From: Treponema sp.
Lineage (GTDB): Bacteria > Spirochaetota > Spirochaetia > Treponematales > Breznakiellaceae
Direction: 5' to 3'
DNA: 8,098 nucleotides
NCBI GenBank assembly: GCA_009784995.1
Contig: WQXE01000082.1
Coordinates: 1-8,098, forward strand
Each line of letters opens with the position of its first letter. The stretch's first letter is position 1. Under the pieces are notes generated by a model, which was not told where the DNA came from, did no database searches, and saw only the letters and a program-made list of their open reading frames with translations. Of this stretch, positions 1 through 5,356 are shown in pieces. A program made the position numbers and the translations under genes.

Positions 1-101
1 AGAACCAAAACGTTTTGTTCCAATGTATCTACTTGCATTTTAGCCTCGCTAAAAAAGTCCTTGAGAAGCTCTTCATTGTTGGGATCAAGATAATCACTCA
101 T
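1..101 (-). CDS. cheA: Chemotaxis histidine kinase CheA, N-terminal fragment (cut by window edge)
   Basis: Reading the minus strand from the ATG at 101-99 gives 33 open codons that run off the left edge. The protein begins MSDYLDPNNEELLKDFF and continues with an acidic helix ending VDTLEQNVLV. I recognise this as the start of treponemal CheA. It would be the first helix of the P1 phosphotransfer (Hpt) domain; the phosphorylated histidine lies beyond the edge. CheA is the cytoplasmic kinase that relays chemoreceptor state to CheY and so to the periplasmic flagellar motors. An AGGA (114-111 on the minus strand) lies 9-10 bp before the ATG, but it overlaps the putative -10 element. The gene is divergent from the mgtC-xseA-xseB-mutL cluster. 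Identity rests on about 33 residues, so it is likely rather than certain. Confidence 0.75.
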   Translation of the reverse strand, partial: MSDYLDPNNEELLKDFFSEAKMQVDTLEQNVLV

Positions 102-107
102 AATACT

Positions 108-136
108 AATATCCTATAAAAAGACGATAAAGTCAA
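108..136 (-). promoter_or_regulatory. Putative sigma70 promoter of cheA, adjacent to the start codon
   Basis: On the minus strand, TTGACT (136-131, 5/6 to consensus) is followed by a 17-bp spacer and GATATT (113-108, 4/6). The -10 ends 6 bp before the cheA ATG, so the predicted transcript would start at or next to the start codon. A second possible -10, TATAAT at 248-243 on the minus strand, lacks a good -35 and would give a leader of over 130 nt. A short dyad (GGGA at 157-160, TCCC at 165-168) lies about 20 bp upstream of the -35 and could be an operator. Confidence 0.45.
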
Positions 137-290
137 TATAATAAATAGATAAAATTGGGAGATTTCCCCCCAGAATTTAGAAAAAAAGACATAAAATACG
201 AATTTTTACCTGTACTAATGAAGATAATTTTGGTCTTTTTCTATTATATACAAACTTGAACCGTAATAGCCAAGCAGCCTGGTTTTATTA

Positions 291-319
291 TTGTAAGAAT
301 ATCATTTTAACGTTATAAT
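291..319 (+). promoter_or_regulatory. Putative sigma70 promoter of the mgtC-xseA-xseB-mutL cluster
   Basis: TTGTAA (291-296, 4/6 to TTGACA), a 17-bp spacer and a perfect TATAAT (314-319) end 6 bp before the ATG at 326. The expected start of transcription coincides with the start codon, and no Shine-Dalgarno sequence is present in the T-rich bases between. An imperfect dyad, CCAAGC-A-GCCTGG (270-282), sits just upstream of the -35 and is a possible activator or repressor site. Confidence 0.65.
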
Positions 320-325
320 TTTTTT

Positions 326-781
326 ATGACAAATGATTTATCAGAATTTGTTATTATTATCCGCCTTGTACTTGCTTTCGCGGCGGGCGCGATTATCGGG
401 ATTGAACGTTCAAGCCGCCGGCAAGTCGCGGGGCTTAGAACACATATATTAATTTGTTTGGGAGCGTCCTGCCTTATGCTGCTTTCGATGTGGCTTCCTA
501 AACAATTGGGCGACGGAGACCCGGGCAGAATCGCCGCGCAGGTTGTAGCCGGTATGGGTTTTTTAGGAGCCGGCGCGATTATTAAACTTGGTAATAATAT
601 CAGGGGATTAACTACAGCCGCTTCTCTTTGGTTAACGGCGGCAATTGGTCTTACAATCGGGGCGGGGATGTATATTGCGGCGATTACTGTTGTTGTTTTA
701 GCGTTAATTACATTAGTAGTTTTACACATAGTCGAAAGAAAATTATTTCCGGAAGATAATTGGAAAAAAGACACTCCTTAA
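326..781 (+). CDS. MgtC/SapB family small membrane protein
   Basis: This 151-residue, very hydrophobic protein has about five predicted membrane helices: roughly residues 8-26, 39-57, 69-88, 98-112 and 113-136. It carries the MgtC/SapB signatures GxxIGIER (21-28), AGLRTH (35-40), GMGFLGAG (76-83) and GLTTAASLW (94-102). It ends soon after the last helix with a short charged tail. Salmonella MgtC is about 230 residues with a C-terminal cytoplasmic domain, so this is the membrane domain alone. MgtC proteins are linked to survival in low Mg2+ and, in some species, to inhibition of the F-type ATPase; the biochemical role of short family members is unsettled. The gene is first in a cluster with DNA-repair genes (16 bp to xseA). 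It has no Shine-Dalgarno sequence and a promoter abutting the ATG, so a long Mg2+-sensing leader like that of Salmonella mgtA/mgtC is excluded if that promoter is used. Confidence 0.88.
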   Translation: MTNDLSEFVIIIRLVLAFAAGAIIGIERSSRRQVAGLRTHILICLGASCLMLLSMWLPKQLGDGDPGRIAAQVVAGMGFLGAGAIIKLGNNIRGLTTAASLWLTAAIGLTIGAGMYIAAITVVVLALITLVVLHIVERKLFPEDNWKKDTP

Positions 782-797
782 TTAGTGCGGGATTGCC

Positions 798-2006
798 ATG
801 ATTGAAAAACATCTTACAATATCGGAACTTACAGAAAAAATTCGTATAAGTCTGGAAGGATCTTTTTCATTTGTCTGCGCGGAAGGAGAAGTTTCCAATT
901 GCAGACCGGCAAGTTCGGGGCATCTTTATTTTAGCTTAAAAGATTCAGGCGCGAAAATCGACGCTGTAATGTTTAAAAACAGATTAAAATCCTTAAACTT
1001 TGAACCTAAAGACGGAATGCTGCTTCGTGTACGCGGAAGCCTTTCTGTGTACGCTCCCCGCGGCACCTACTCTATCGTCTGCGAAGAAATGGAAATAGCG
1101 GGCGCGGGTGAAATCCTCGCCATGCTCGAAAAAAGAAAACAAAAACTCGCTGCCGAAGGACTTTTTGACAATGAAAATAAAAAGCCGCTTCCCCGCTTTC
1201 CTTCCGTTGTTGGCATTGTAAGCTCTCCTACGGGAGCCGCGGTACGTGACATTTTAAATATACTTACAAGACGCGCGTCGGGAATCAAAGTGATAATTTT
1301 ACCCGCTGTTGTGCAGGGTGATGACGCGGCGGCGCAGATAGCCGCGAGAATTAAACAGGTTAATCAATGGCGCGAACAAGGGTTTAATCTCGCGGATGTA
1401 TTGATTGTTGGAAGAGGCGGCGGCTCCCTTGAAGATCTATTACCGTTTTCCGAAGAAGAGGTTGTACGAGCCGTTTTTGAATCTGAAATCCCCGTAGTAA
1501 GCGCGGTAGGACATGAAATTGACTGGGCGTTATGCGATTTTTCCGCGGATTTAAGAGCGCCCACTCCCTCTGCCGCCGCGGAGCTTGTCAGCGAAAATTA
1601 CGATGCTGTTTCAGACTTCGTCCGAAAGACATCAGAAGATTTAATTAATTCCATACAAACGCGGCTTGAAAGAGCAAAACTTTTATTAAAACCGTTTAGT
1701 ATACAGGATATGGAATACCGTTTCCGCGCGATACTTCAACCTCGTTTAATACGATTTGACGACGCGAAAGAAATGTTAATAAACGCGGTATCAGAAAAAA
1801 TTACAGTTTTTAAAAACAGAATAGAGCTAACATCCGCTGTTTTAGAAGCGGGAAGTCCGTTAGCTGTAATGGAAAGGGGTTTTTCTGTTGTAACAGACTC
1901 AAGCGGCAATGTTGTACGTAACGCCCAAAGCGTAAAAAAAGGAGATGTATTAAATATTAAACCATTAACCGGAGAAATAACAGCAATAGTAGAAAGTATA
2001 AAATAA
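798..2006 (+). CDS. xseA: Exodeoxyribonuclease VII large subunit
   Basis: This 402-residue protein is the catalytic large subunit of exonuclease VII. The enzyme degrades single-stranded DNA from both ends to short oligonucleotides and takes part in mismatch excision and recombination. An N-terminal OB-fold (about 5-100, including GEVSN and the GHLYFSLKD stretch) is followed by the catalytic domain. The family signatures are VSSPTGAAVRD (141-151), GRGGGSLEDL (205-214), SAVGHEID (235-242), ADLRAPTPSAAAEL (250-263) and the C-terminal MERGFSVV (358-365). It is about 50 residues shorter than the E. coli protein (about 456), mostly in the coiled-coil region between 265 and 345. The start at 798 places the OB-fold directly at the N-terminus, as in the family. 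A weak GGGA (789-792) lies 5 bp before it. The gene follows the MgtC-like gene by 16 bp and precedes xseB by 16 bp, so co-transcription is likely. Confidence 0.96.
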   Translation: MIEKHLTISELTEKIRISLEGSFSFVCAEGEVSNCRPASSGHLYFSLKDSGAKIDAVMFKNRLKSLNFEPKDGMLLRVRGSLSVYAPRGTYSIVCEEMEIAGAGEILAMLEKRKQKLAAEGLFDNENKKPLPRFPSVVGIVSSPTGAAVRDILNILTRRASGIKVIILPAVVQGDDAAAQIAARIKQVNQWREQGFNLADVLIVGRGGGSLEDLLPFSEEEVVRAVFESEIPVVSAVGHEIDWALCDFSADLRAPTPSAAAELVSENYDAVSDFVRKTSEDLINSIQTRLERAKLLLKPFSIQDMEYRFRAILQPRLIRFDDAKEMLINAVSEKITVFKNRIELTSAVLEAGSPLAVMERGFSVVTDSSGNVVRNAQSVKKGDVLNIKPLTGEITAIVESIK

Positions 2007-2022
2007 TTAATTAGGAGATAAC

Positions 2023-2298
2023 ATGGCTAAAAAGACAATAGCGCCCGCGGCGGCGAAAAGCGGCGGTATGAAAAATTTTGAAGAAAGACTTACACGGCTT
2101 GAAACACTAGGAGAGCAAATTCGCAAAACCGACATCCCTTTGGATGAAGCGCTTAAAGCGTTTGAAGAAGGAATCCGTCTCGCGCGTACACTAGAAAACG
2201 ATCTGGAGAAAATAGAAAACCGTATTGAGGTTTTAATGAATTCAACTGATGTGCCAATTGACGAATCTCCCGATTTGGAATTATTTAATGCCGAATAA
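2023..2298 (+). CDS. xseB: Exodeoxyribonuclease VII small subunit
   Basis: This 91-residue protein is the small subunit of exonuclease VII, which binds along the coiled-coil of XseA to form the active cytoplasmic complex. The XseB domain covers about residues 17-72: FEERLTRLETLGEQIRK, then a PLDEALKAFEEGIRLAR helix and a second amphipathic helix with LEKIENRIEVL. An Ala/Lys-rich N-terminal extension of about 15 residues and an acidic tail make it slightly longer than the usual 70-80 residues. An AGGAG (2013-2017) sits 5 bp before the ATG, the clearest Shine-Dalgarno in the window, as expected for an operon-internal gene. Its last 11 bp overlap the start of mutL in another frame, suggesting translational coupling. 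Confidence 0.95.
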   Translation: MAKKTIAPAAAKSGGMKNFEERLTRLETLGEQIRKTDIPLDEALKAFEEGIRLARTLENDLEKIENRIEVLMNSTDVPIDESPDLELFNAE

Positions 2299-4090
2299 TA
2301 TACAGGTACTTCCAGCGCAAGAAGCAAGATTAATTGCCGCGGGAGAAGTTATTGACCGTCCTGCCGCGCTTGTAAGAGAATTTCTTGACAACGCTATAGA
2401 CGCGGGAGCGGTGAACATCGAAGTTTCCATCACACAAGGCGGATGTAAAAAAGTAGAAGTTTCAGATGACGGTACCGGTATGAACCGGGAAGATCTTGAA
2501 CTTTGCTGGCTTACACACGCGACAAGTAAAATAAGATGTATGAACGATCTTGAAACAAGTAATACACTTGGGTTTAGGGGAGAGGCGCTTGCCTCTTCTT
2601 TCGCTGTAACCCGTTTGGAAATAATTACCAGCACAGACGGCAGACAGGCTTTCCAGCTTACAACAGGTCCCGGAGAAAATAATCCCGCTAAAATCGAACA
2701 GACACGAAGAACAAAAGGCACGACAGTAAGAGCGAATAATCTTTTTGAAAATACTCCCGCGCGTAAACGTTTTTTAAAAAGAGAAGGAAGCGAAGCGCTT
2801 TTATGCCGCCAGATTTTTATCGATAAAGCGCTTGCTTTTAATAAAATTAATTTTAGGTATTTACAGGACGGTAAATTAAAAGATTTTCTGCCGGCTGTTC
2901 AAACTAAAAAAGAACGTTTTGCCGCTGTTTTATTAAAACCCGGCGAAGAAAACTTCATACATGAAATAAATGTAACAGGTGAAGGTTTTTCCGCGACGAT
3001 TATAATTGGCGGACCAGAACTATACAGAAATGACAGACGGCAGCTTTTTGTATTCGCGAACGGCAGAAGAGTACAGGAATATTCTCTGTTACAGGCAATG
3101 GAATACGGAAGTCAGGGATGGTTTCCAAACGGCACCCACCCAATAGGAGCGGTTTTTGTCGAAATCGATCCCGCTCTCGCGGATTTTAACGTACACCCCG
3201 CGAAACGTGAAGTGCGTTTCCGCGACTCTGGAGCGATTCATCATGCAGTATCCGGCGGAGTAAAGTCGTTTTTTCATAGAAAAGAAATCGCGAGAATTTC
3301 CGGAGAAACATCACGAGAAAACATGGAAATTCAAAAAGATTTTACCGAAGGAATTTCACACGGAGGCACAGAGGAAACGCAGAGAATTTTTTCTCGCAGA
3401 GACGCGGAGGCGCAAAGGGAAGATAAGGATATTGGATTTAATTTTAGTAATAATCTAAGTATAAAAAAGAATATTGAAAGTTATCTAAATATTTCAAATA
3501 ACAACTCTGCGCCTTTGCGCCTTTGCGAGAGTTCTTCTGAAAATATGTATTACGCTGGCAGGGTGTTTGGGCTTTTTATATTGATCGAATGGGGAGAAAA
3601 ACTTTATATAATCGACCAACATGCAGCGCATGAACGTATCCTTTATAATAAATTTTTAGAAAGCCCGATTCCAAAACAGGAACTTCTGGCTCCAATTCCA
3701 TTTAACACGGACAGTGAAGAAGAAGATAAATTCCTTGAAGTTAAGCGCGATGAATTATCACGATTGGGATTAGTAATAAAAAAAGACGAAGACAGTTCAT
3801 CAGGCAGCTGGCGCGTTGAAGCGCTGCCGGCTGATTGGCGAATGAATGACAGCGCGACTGTAAAAGAAATTCTGGAACTTCGTAACGCTGGTGAAAACAT
3901 GATACATCGCTGGGCTTCGACCTTATGCTGCGTCGCTGCAATCAAAGACGGCGATTATCCTGATGATGAAACCGCTTTTGAACTTGGAAAACAAGCGCTT
4001 ACCCTACCCGATCCGCGCTGTCCGCACGGGCGGCCTGTCTGGACAGAAATTAGTAAAGAAGCGCTTTATAAAGCCGTAAAAAGAAATTAA
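2288..4090 (+). CDS. mutL: DNA mismatch repair protein MutL (endonuclease type)
   Basis: MutL links MutS mismatch recognition to strand nicking and excision. I place the start at 2288, where MPNNIQVLPAQEARLIAAGE matches the family N-terminus. The in-frame ATG at 2249 would add 13 atypical residues inside xseB. Protein length is 600. The GHKL ATPase domain (1-330) has catalytic Glu31 and Asn35 in the REFLDNAIDAGA motif, Asp60 in DDGTGM, GFRGEAL (95-101) and NTPARKRF (155-162). The C-terminal domain (about 420-600) has DQHAAHE (443-449), QELLAP (464-469), a CCVAAIK version of the ACxxAIK motif (547-553) and CPHGRP (578-583). Together these indicate a MutH-independent endonuclease. The second Glu expected in DQHA(X)2E(X)4E is Asn454. 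Linker residues about 357-416 come from a GC-rich palindromic repeat that looks inserted. GGA (2277-2279) is the only Shine-Dalgarno-like sequence, and the 11-bp overlap with xseB suggests coupling. Confidence 0.96.
   Translation: MPNNIQVLPAQEARLIAAGEVIDRPAALVREFLDNAIDAGAVNIEVSITQGGCKKVEVSDDGTGMNREDLELCWLTHATSKIRCMNDLETSNTLGFRGEALASSFAVTRLEIITSTDGRQAFQLTTGPGENNPAKIEQTRRTKGTTVRANNLFENTPARKRFLKREGSEALLCRQIFIDKALAFNKINFRYLQDGKLKDFLPAVQTKKERFAAVLLKPGEENFIHEINVTGEGFSATIIIGGPELYRNDRRQLFVFANGRRVQEYSLLQAMEYGSQGWFPNGTHPIGAVFVEIDPALADFNVHPAKREVRFRDSGAIHHAVSGGVKSFFHRKEIARISGETSRENMEIQKDFTEGISHGGTEETQRIFSRRDAEAQREDKDIGFNFSNNLSIKKNIESYLNISNNNSAPLRLCESSSENMYYAGRVFGLFILIEWGEKLYIIDQHAAHERILYNKFLESPIPKQELLAPIPFNTDSEEEDKFLEVKRDELSRLGLVIKKDEDSSSGSWRVEALPADWRMNDSATVKEILELRNAGENMIHRWASTLCCVAAIKDGDYPDDETAFELGKQALTLPDPRCPHGRPVWTEISKEALYKAVKRN
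3357..3535. repeat. Palindromic repeat element inserted in frame in the mutL linker
   Basis: A GC-rich stretch of CGGAGGC, CGCAGAG and GCGCAAAG words contrasts with the AT-rich flanks. Two 25-bp arms, 3393-3417 and 3505-3529, are inverted copies with 20/25 identity. Three of the five differences become G-U pairs in RNA, so 23 of 25 positions could pair. The arms enclose about 87 bp of AT-rich DNA. A third related unit lies at 3357-3385: CGGAGGCRCARAG recurs at 3361 and 3405, and CGCAGAGA at 3378 and 3395. The whole element is open in the mutL frame and encodes SHGGTEETQRI, FSRRDAEAQRE and, in the other arm, SAPLRLCESSS. From memory, such peptides recur in conceptual translations of dispersed repeats in many bacteria. 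It resembles a MITE or a coding palindromic element in the style of the Rickettsia RPE. Exact boundaries and any target duplication are not visible. Confidence 0.75.
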
Positions 4091-4101
4091 AATTATTATT
4101 C

Positions 4102-4116
4102 GGATATCAAATATCC
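4102..4116. promoter_or_regulatory. Perfect 6-bp inverted repeat upstream of the manC-like gene
   Basis: GGATAT-CAA-ATATCC is a perfect dyad in the 62-bp gap between mutL and the guanylyltransferase gene, immediately upstream of the weak -35 candidate. No T-run follows on the plus strand, so it is not a convincing terminator. It could be an operator or chance in AT-rich DNA. Confidence 0.25.
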
Positions 4117-4118
4117 TG

Positions 4119-4147
4119 TGGAAAAATAAAAAAAAATATTGTACATT
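4119..4147 (+). promoter_or_regulatory. Weak putative promoter of the guanylyltransferase gene
   Basis: TGGAAA (4119-4124, 4/6) and TACATT (4142-4147, 4/6) are separated by 17 bp and end 5 bp before the ATG at 4153. On its own this is weak. Its placement matches the other three promoters in the window, and no Shine-Dalgarno sequence precedes the ATG. Confidence 0.3.
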
Positions 4148-4152
4148 TAATT

Positions 4153-5256
4153 ATGTATAACGATTGTCTAATTATGGCAGGCGGCTCCGGTACACGATTG
4201 TGGCCGGCGAGCAGTTCAAAACTGCCAAAACAGTTTTTACCTGTATCGGAAAATAAGAGCTTTTTTACACTCGCGATGGAAAGAGCTTTGGCGGTTGGCG
4301 AAAGAGTTATTATTATTACGGGAAAAACCCACATACCGCATGTTGTAAAAGACGCGCAAAAATTGACCGCGGCGGAAAAAAAACGCGTTGTTGTAATCGG
4401 CGAACCGGAAGCGAAAAACACAGCTCCGGCGATCGCGTGCGCCGCTGTTTATTCAAATTTTAACAAACAAAATAAAAATATGCTCGTTCTTACAAGCGAT
4501 CATATAATTGAGCCATTAAATGTTTTTAAAAACGATGCTCTGCCTGCCGCGTCTGAAACTGAAAAACTTATTGTTTTTGGAATTAAACCTTCAAGGCCGG
4601 AAACCGGTTACGGTTATATTGAAACCGCATCAAAAAATATAGAAAAAAATAAAACCGGTATTATCGAAGTCGCGGCTTTTCGTGAAAAACCTGATATGGA
4701 AACAGCGAAAAAATACGCGGCGTCAAAATATTTTTTCTGGAATTCAGGGATGTTTGCTTTTAATACCGGTTTCATAATTGAGCAATTTAAATCGCTTGCT
4801 CCTGATGTAATAGAATCATTTATAAAATTGAAAGAACCAAAACCATCAGACTATACCATAACTAAAGGTATAAAAGTATTAAATGACTGGAACGGGCTTA
4901 AATCTTCATATAATAAGGTAAAAAGCATATCTTTTGATTACGCGATCGCGGAAAAATGCGGCAAAACATCAATGATCCGCGCGAATTTTGACTGGATCGA
5001 TATTGGAAACTGGGAAGAATACGCGAAAATTATGAATAATACAGGTTCGCAAGTATTCAGTGTTTCATCAAACGCTTGTTTTGTAGATTCTGACATCCCG
5101 GTAGCTCTCGCGGGGGTTGATGATTTAATAGTTGTAATTCGCGGCGGGAAAAACGGAGAAGGCGCGTGCGCGCTGATAACCAGAAAAGGACATACTCAAA
5201 ATGTAAAGGACATTGTAGAAGAAATAAAGAAATCCAATAAAAAGGAATTATTATAA
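4153..5256 (+). CDS. manC: Mannose-1-phosphate guanylyltransferase (GDP-mannose pyrophosphorylase)
   Basis: This 367-residue cytoplasmic nucleotidyltransferase is predicted to make GDP-mannose from mannose-1-phosphate and GTP, supplying mannose and fucose-type sugars for surface glycans or glycosylation. The N-terminal signature MAGGSGTRLWPASSSKLPKQ (8-27) is the nucleotide-binding and activator loop. It is followed by LTSDHII (113-119), GIKPSRPETGYGYI (143-156), FREKPD (176-181), FFWNSGMFAF (194-203), SFDYAIAEK (259-267) and DWIDIGNWEE (280-289), all in family order. The protein stops at about 367 residues, so it lacks the C-terminal phosphomannose isomerase domain of bifunctional ManC/AlgA enzymes. 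The start at 4153 puts the AGGSGTRLWP loop in its usual place; no Shine-Dalgarno is present. It follows mutL by 62 bp without a clear terminator, so read-through is possible. A related guanylyl- or thymidylyltransferase specificity is less likely given LWP and WNSGMF. Confidence 0.92.
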   Translation: MYNDCLIMAGGSGTRLWPASSSKLPKQFLPVSENKSFFTLAMERALAVGERVIIITGKTHIPHVVKDAQKLTAAEKKRVVVIGEPEAKNTAPAIACAAVYSNFNKQNKNMLVLTSDHIIEPLNVFKNDALPAASETEKLIVFGIKPSRPETGYGYIETASKNIEKNKTGIIEVAAFREKPDMETAKKYAASKYFFWNSGMFAFNTGFIIEQFKSLAPDVIESFIKLKEPKPSDYTITKGIKVLNDWNGLKSSYNKVKSISFDYAIAEKCGKTSMIRANFDWIDIGNWEEYAKIMNNTGSQVFSVSSNACFVDSDIPVALAGVDDLIVVIRGGKNGEGACALITRKGHTQNVKDIVEEIKKSNKKELL

Positions 5257-5356
5257 TTTCTTTAAAATACAGTAAAAGCGCTCAAAGCGGCGCCGCGAAC
5301 GGCACTAAAAGTGGCGCTAATTGACAAAATAACTTTTTTTATATATAATATTAAGT
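5257..5356. other. Intergenic region with GC-rich repeated motif
   Basis: This 100-bp gap has an unusual GC-rich patch at about 5277-5318 in AT-rich surroundings. AAAGCGGCGCC (5284-5294) and AAAGTGGCGCT (5308-5318) are near-copies 24 bp apart, and GCGGCGCCGC (5287-5296) is a perfect palindrome. GGCGCC (5289-5294) can pair with GGCGCT (5313-5318), with CACT/AGTG (5303-5306 and 5310-5313) as a competing small hairpin. The T-run (5334-5340) lies too far downstream for a standard intrinsic terminator. The patch ends 2 bp before the pilZ -35 box. Confidence 0.5.
5321..5349 (+). promoter_or_regulatory. Full-consensus sigma70 promoter of the pilZ gene
   Basis: TTGACA (5321-5326), a 17-bp spacer and TATAAT (5344-5349) match the bacterial housekeeping consensus at all 12 positions with optimal spacing. 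The -10 ends 7 bp before the ATG at 5357, so the predicted +1 is at or one base from the start codon and the mRNA would be leaderless. No Shine-Dalgarno sequence lies between. Confidence 0.85.

Noticed and set aside
166..171. Run of six C (G on the cheA strand) as a phase-variable tract
   Set aside because: Poly-G tracts that vary in treponemes are longer, and this one is outside the predicted -35/-10 elements.
313..774. Minus-strand ORF opposite the MgtC-like gene
   Set aside because: It is a reverse shadow of a clearly conserved membrane protein, with no recognisable domain of its own.
2249..2287. In-frame ATG at 2249 as the mutL start
   Set aside because: The 13 added residues have no MutL character and lie within xseB coding sequence. 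MPNNIQVLP at 2288 fits the family N-terminus.
5241..5324. Short open frame ending in SGAANGTKSGAN
   Set aside because: It has no start codon, no Shine-Dalgarno and a stop just before it. ManC already ends normally, so it is not a frameshifted tail.
5334..5340. T-run after the GC-rich patch as an intrinsic terminator of manC
   Set aside because: At least 15 bp separate the last possible stem base from the T-run, and the T-run lies inside the pilZ promoter spacer.
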